Origin: Arthrobacter sp. AZCC_0090
GTDB lineage: Bacteria > Actinomycetota > Actinomycetes > Actinomycetales > Micrococcaceae
NCBI RefSeq assembly: GCF_014207375.1
Contig: NZ_JACHEE010000010.1
Span: 1-64,000, forward strand
DNA: 64,000 bases
Direction: 5' to 3'
Made by a program: the position numbers and the translations under genes. A model generated the notes under the pieces. It saw nothing but the letters and a program-made list of their open reading frames with translations. It was not told the DNA's origin and ran no database searches. Positions 60,925 through 64,000 of the stretch are shown here, piece by piece. Each line of letters starts with the position of its first letter. Within the stretch, counting starts at the first letter, position 1.

Positions 60925-61370
60925 GATGCGGCTTCGCTCTCATATGCCGCGAGGGGCGCAGTGGCGGAGACACTTACGACGCCCGATAGCTCTATGACGG
61001 GCAACTCCCAAGGGTGGATTTCCACAAGGCGACGCATGAACCGCTCCACATCGGCATCGTCAAGTGATGCGTCGAAATAGGTGGTGAAGACAAAGGTCGG
61101 CGAAATGGTGCGCTGGCCTATTTCCCCCAACGTAGGGTTGGCGCCTGGCCCCACGGTGAATCCTTCGAATCCCACGCCAGACTCGAAAACATGCCTGTAG
61201 TTTCCGAAGTCCCCCAATTCCGGAGAGTCCGCCAGGGCCTGGAGCAGCGCCGTGATGCCGTGGTCGTTCCTCAACGCCCCGTCCTCGCCCCTTGTTAGCC
61301 CGGAGAAAGTCTCCGACGTGATAGGCCAATGCACGCGCAGCTTGCGCACTGATTTCATTTTGATACCCAA
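60921..61370 (-). CDS. Unrecognised 149-residue protein of the S-methylmethionine cluster
   Basis: I do not recognise this protein. It has a mixed alpha/beta pattern, no membrane segment and no signal peptide. The blocks GVGFEGFTVGPGANPTLGEI (about 65-84) and FVFTTYFDASLDDADVERFM (about 92-111) precede EIHPWELPVIEL, which recalls the H-P-[YW]-E-x-P segment of CutA/Nif3-like folds. TTG 61370 is chosen because AGAGGAA lies 6 nt upstream; ATG 61358 is the alternative. It is coupled to the cyclase-family gene and divergent from mmuM across a palindrome, so it is likely co-regulated with the pathway. Confidence 0.7.
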   Translation of the reverse strand: MGIKMKSVRKLRVHWPITSETFSGLTRGEDGALRNDHGITALLQALADSPELGDFGNYRHVFESGVGFEGFTVGPGANPTLGEIGQRTISPTFVFTTYFDASLDDADVERFMRRLVEIHPWELPVIELSGVVSVSATAPLAAYESEAAS

Positions 61371-61432
61371 GGTGATTCCTCTTCCATCCACAGCTCGCAG
61401 ATTGCTTGACTGCTATGGTGGCACAGCAATGT

Positions 61433-61470
61433 TGATCATTACAAGCATCTACAAATGCTTATTATGATCA
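61433..61470. promoter_or_regulatory. 38-bp nested palindrome between mmuM and the 149-residue gene
   Basis: TGATCAT (61433-61439) is mirrored by ATGATCA (61464-61470), and inside it AAGCAT (61443-61448) by ATGCTT (61455-61460), with equal 3-nt spacers and a 6-nt centre. In a GC-rich genome this AT-rich double dyad is very likely an operator for an IclR or other dimeric/tetrameric regulator. Confidence 0.75.
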
Positions 61471-61551
61471 CTATATTGAGTGAGTGGTCACGCCAAGGAC
61501 ATCTCGTCCGCACAGGCTTGAATTACCATCAACTGCTTGGAGATCCGAACG

Positions 61552-62499
61552 ATGCCCCGTATCACCACGTTGTCCCACATGCTCGACGCCGGGTCGAACC
61601 TGACGGTGGACGGCGCGCTTGCCACTGAACTCGAGGCGCGCGGCTGCAATTTGGAGGACTCTCTTTGGTCGGCCAAAGTGCTTCGGGAACAACCGCAGCT
61701 GATCAGGCAGGTGCACCGCGACTACTTCGGTGCAGGCGCCAAAGTTGCAATCACAGCGAGCTATCAGGCCACGCCACAAGGATTTGGACAGCGCGGCGTC
61801 GGCGAAGTGGAAGCCTTGGAATTGGTGGCATTGAGCGTACGCCTGGCCGACGAGGCGAGGCGGGAATACTTGGTTGAAAACCCGGAAGCGGGACCCCTGC
61901 TGATTGCCGGATCCGTGGGCCCTTATGGCGCCTACCTCGCAGACGGGTCGGAGTACCGGGGCGACTACTCCCTCAGCCGGAGCGAGTTCATGGAGTTCCA
62001 CCGGCCTCGGATCGCGGCGCTGGTGGAGGCTGGAGTGGACTTGCTGGCAGTAGAGACGTTGCCATCAGTGTCGGAGACGGGAGCTCTGTTGGCACTAGTG
62101 GAAGAATTCGATGTCGAATCGTGGTTCTCCTTCACGCTACGGGACGGGCGGCACATCAGTGACGGCACGCCCCTTGCCGACGTCGCAAGGCTCTGTTCGA
62201 CGCAGCCGAGGGTCGCCGCCATCGGTGTAAATTGCGTGCCGTTGGACTTGGTCTCTCCGGCACTTGAGGCCCTACGCAAAGTCACCTCAACTCCATTGAT
62301 CGCGTATCCGAATTCCGGCGAAAGCTATGACGCGCTAACCAAGACCTGGACACCCGGCCCCGCCGTGCGCGGCGCTGATGGCAGGCAACCTGCAAGCATT
62401 GCGGAAGGAGCCCGCATCTGGCAAAAACTTGGTGCTCGGCTTATTGGCGGGTGCTGCAGGACGACACCGCAAGATATTGCTGGGATTTGGTCCGGATAG
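61552..62499 (+). CDS. mmuM: Homocysteine S-methyltransferase (S-methylmethionine-dependent)
   Basis: Moves a methyl group from S-methylmethionine to homocysteine, giving two methionines. The 315-residue barrel has ATELEARGCNLEDSLWSAKV near the N-terminus, GSVGPYGAYLADGSEYRG, and the zinc cysteines in GVNCVPL and GGCCRTTP; these blocks follow E. coli MmuM closely as I recall it. GGAG lies 9 nt before ATG 61552. It is divergent from the 149-residue/cyclase gene pair. Its TAG stop lies in the first unit of a 32-bp-period repeat. Confidence 0.93.
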   Translation: MPRITTLSHMLDAGSNLTVDGALATELEARGCNLEDSLWSAKVLREQPQLIRQVHRDYFGAGAKVAITASYQATPQGFGQRGVGEVEALELVALSVRLADEARREYLVENPEAGPLLIAGSVGPYGAYLADGSEYRGDYSLSRSEFMEFHRPRIAALVEAGVDLLAVETLPSVSETGALLALVEEFDVESWFSFTLRDGRHISDGTPLADVARLCSTQPRVAAIGVNCVPLDLVSPALEALRKVTSTPLIAYPNSGESYDALTKTWTPGPAVRGADGRQPASIAEGARIWQKLGARLIGGCCRTTPQDIAGIWSG

Positions 62500-62579
62500 G
62501 TGAGCGAGCGTTCGGAGGGCGGCCCGCATATGTGAGCGAGCGTTCGGAGGGCGGTCCGGATAGGTGAGCGAGCGTCTGG
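62495..62579. repeat. 32-bp-period repeat array, three units
   Basis: GTGAGCGAGCG begins at 62500, 62532 and 62564, an exact 32-nt period, with TTCGGAGGGCGGYCCG between. The mmuM stop codon (62497-62499) forms the start of the first unit. The array fills the gap between mmuM and the convergent GntR-type gene. Confidence 0.92.
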
Positions 62580-62598
62580 GAGGCGGCGCCCTTCGGGC

Positions 62599-63300
62599 TT
62601 AGGCCTCCAGGACGTACGTCCGGAGATCGTCCAGGGTCTGCTGCATGTGCGCGTCCATGGCCTCGCGGGCGCGGGGAGAGTCGCCGGCTTCGAGGGCTTT
62701 CAGGATGGCACGGTGGTGTCCAATGGCGTGCTCCTGGATCTCCGGGATTTGCGAGGTCTGGGTGCGCCGGGTTTCTAGGACGCGGTGCAGGGGTTCGAAG
62801 AGTACCGCCACAAACACGTTGCCGGAAGCATGCAGGATGACATCGTGGAAGCCTAGGTCTGCCTCGACGAACGCGCCCACATCGTTGGAATCGTGGGCTT
62901 TCTGCATGGCGGATACATGGAGGTGCAGCTGCTCGATTTCCTCGGGGGAGACCCGTGAAGCTGCGAGTTCGCATGCCCCGGTCTCGAGCATGCGGCGCAG
63001 CTCGATGAGCTGGACGGCCGCTGCGGCGTCGTTCTTTCCCTCCGAAGCCGCGCGCAACACTGCTTCGAGGGATTCCCAACGGTTCAGGGGATTGACGAAC
63101 GTTCCCCGGCCACGCTCCACGCTCAGGATCCGCTGGGCCTCGAGGGTCTTCATGGCCTCGCGGACGGTCATGCGGCTGACTTCGTGCTTGGCGCTCAATT
63201 CGAGTTCGCCGGGAACCACAGTGCCCGGCGGAAATTCGCCCGCGACGATGCGGTCCAGCAGCTCGTCAGCGACGACACCGACCAGCGACTTGCGTGCCAT
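62599..63300 (-). CDS. GntR-family regulator, FadR/FCD subfamily
   Basis: A 233-residue regulator: winged HTH with PPGTVVPGELELSAKHEVSRMTVREAMKTL (about 25-54) and an all-helical FCD domain whose metal-binding Asp/His residues lie in EADLGFHDVILHASGN, EHAIGHHRAIL and AMDAHMQQTL. FCD proteins sense carboxylic acids such as lactate, gluconate or pyruvate. A 15-bp palindrome lies just upstream. The hydrolase gene behind it on the same strand may share the operon. Target pathway lies outside the window. Confidence 0.92.
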   Translation of the reverse strand: MARKSLVGVVADELLDRIVAGEFPPGTVVPGELELSAKHEVSRMTVREAMKTLEAQRILSVERGRGTFVNPLNRWESLEAVLRAASEGKNDAAAAVQLIELRRMLETGACELAASRVSPEEIEQLHLHVSAMQKAHDSNDVGAFVEADLGFHDVILHASGNVFVAVLFEPLHRVLETRRTQTSQIPEIQEHAIGHHRAILKALEAGDSPRAREAMDAHMQQTLDDLRTYVLEA

Positions 63301-63314
63301 GGTGCTCCGTTCCT

Positions 63315-63329
63315 AGATGTCTGACATCT
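63315..63329. promoter_or_regulatory. FadR-type palindrome
   Basis: AGATGTCTGACATCT is a perfect 7+1+7 palindrome 14 nt upstream of the regulator start, containing the GTC-n-GAC core usual for FadR-type GntR regulators. Likely autoregulatory operator. Confidence 0.65.
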
Positions 63330-64000
63330 TACGCTGGCGGTTGCCGGCTTTCGTTCCAAAACGCGCCGAGCACCAGGGCGCAAGCACGCGGTTGCTCCCA
63401 GTGGACGCTATGACCGGCGTCCGGGACCGCCACTAGTTTGCGCAGCGGACTGGCCGCGACGAAGGCTTCCGCTTGGTCCAGCGAGCGCACGAGGTCCCCG
63501 ACGCCGGCAATCACGAGCGTCGGCGCTGACACCTTTTCGGGGACCTCCGCCGCCACCCCAGCCATCGCCGCGAGGCCGCTGGGGCCCAGGACCTCAAAGG
63601 GTGGTTCGAATCCCTGGCCCAGCAAACGATGGTCCTCGGGGGACAAATCCCCAAACCAGGCCTTCATGCACTTCGCGCGCGTCGCGTCGTCAATGAAGCC
63701 TTGCCGTAGCTGCGATTCGAGCATCGACTTGAAGGCATCGTTCGGCGGAGCCGGAACCATGCCGATGAGGGCCACGCTCGCCACCAGTTCCGGATGCCTA
63801 GCCGCCAATGTCAGCGCCACGCTGCCACCCATTGAATGACCGACGACGTGGACGGGTGAGGGGTTCCGGGCGGCAACGGCCGCCACGGAAGCCGCCGCCG
63901 CCTCCAGGGTCCACTCGAATCCCGGAGGCAAAACCTCACCACGGTGATACCCGGGCAACTCGACGATCCACACTGAACGTCCGGCGTCGAGCAACTCGGC
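63329..64000 (-). CDS. Alpha/beta hydrolase, 5' end beyond the window
   Basis: At least 224 residues of an alpha/beta-hydrolase; the start lies beyond position 64000. The nucleophile elbow is GHSMGG, the acid is probably in GVGDLVRSLD and the histidine in DAGHSVHWEQP. It resembles carboxylesterase or enol-lactone-hydrolase-like proteins. Stop codon lies at the FadR-type palindrome, 29 nt upstream of the GntR-type gene on the same strand. Confidence 0.85.
   Translation of the reverse strand, partial: AELLDAGRSVWIVELPGYHRGEVLPPGFEWTLEAAAASVAAVAARNPSPVHVVGHSMGGSVALTLAARHPELVASVALIGMVPAPPNDAFKSMLESQLRQGFIDDATRAKCMKAWFGDLSPEDHRLLGQGFEPPFEVLGPSGLAAMAGVAAEVPEKVSAPTLVIAGVGDLVRSLDQAEAFVAASPLRKLVAVPDAGHSVHWEQPRACALVLGAFWNESRQPPA

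Noticed and set aside
61371-61551. SAM or other methionine-related riboswitch upstream of mmuM
   Set aside because: No conserved aptamer helices can be seen; the dominant structure is a DNA-type palindrome in a short region.

Overview
The window is high-GC DNA from a Micrococcaceae actinobacterium, most likely Arthrobacter or a close relative. The evidence is the single Lsr2-type nucleoid protein, ClpC with two N-domain repeats, a short GNAT-type ArgA, DisA next to RadA, an 11-bp-period PHO box before pstS, and many genes that start 5-8 nt after a TANNNT box (leaderless transcription). Genus is inferred from gene content and style; no database was searched.

Layout. 0.1-2.8 kb: three tandem paralogous alpha/beta hydrolases. 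2.8-10.7 kb: lysS, a small membrane protein, lsr2, clpC, an S9 peptidase and argA. 11.2-13.6 kb: PTS-type dihydroxyacetone kinase operon dhaKLM. 13.6-23.4 kb: lipoprotein, methyltransferase, mutY, a membrane-anchored protein, disA, prfC, radA and a FUSC-type membrane protein. 23.5-29.5 kb: phosphate uptake, with PHO box, pstSCAB and a convergent low-affinity Pit transporter with its PhoU-like partner. 29.7-32.8 kb: conserved hypothetical gene, tRNA-Lys(TTT), then a small decayed accessory segment (frameshifted cysteine-protease-like gene, secreted protein, serine-recombinase remnant). 32.8-34.9 kb: CoA transferase and DedA. 35.1-41.5 kb: complete urease operon ureABCEFGD plus a NiCoT nickel permease. 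41.5-45.5 kb: PHP protein, malQ and short repeats. 45.5-50.4 kb: lactonase-like protein, three aldo/keto reductases and a divergent MmyB-type regulator with a palindromic operator. 50.5-52.1 kb: two small overlapping genes, dodecin and a HAD phosphatase.

52.2-62.5 kb is the most interesting part. Around an MmuP-like S-methylmethionine permease and an MmuM-like homocysteine S-methyltransferase sit an ACT-less homoserine dehydrogenase, an aldehyde dehydrogenase and an aspartate ammonia-lyase in one tight operon. An Lrp regulator, two IclR regulators, a cyclase-family hydrolase and an unrecognised 149-residue protein are also present. The three dehydrogenase/lyase genes would form a route homoserine -> aspartate semialdehyde -> aspartate -> fumarate + NH3. 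Combined with the S-methylmethionine genes, I infer a catabolic island for S-methylmethionine and/or homoserine. No recognised enzyme releases homoserine from S-methylmethionine, so the unknown protein and the cyclase-family protein are candidates. The window ends with a FadR-type GntR regulator and a hydrolase cut by the window edge.

Two intergenic repeat families recur: a GTGAGCGRGCGT unit, mostly with 32-bp period, that usually starts at a gene's stop codon; and a hairpin-forming GGACATG family between prfC and radA.
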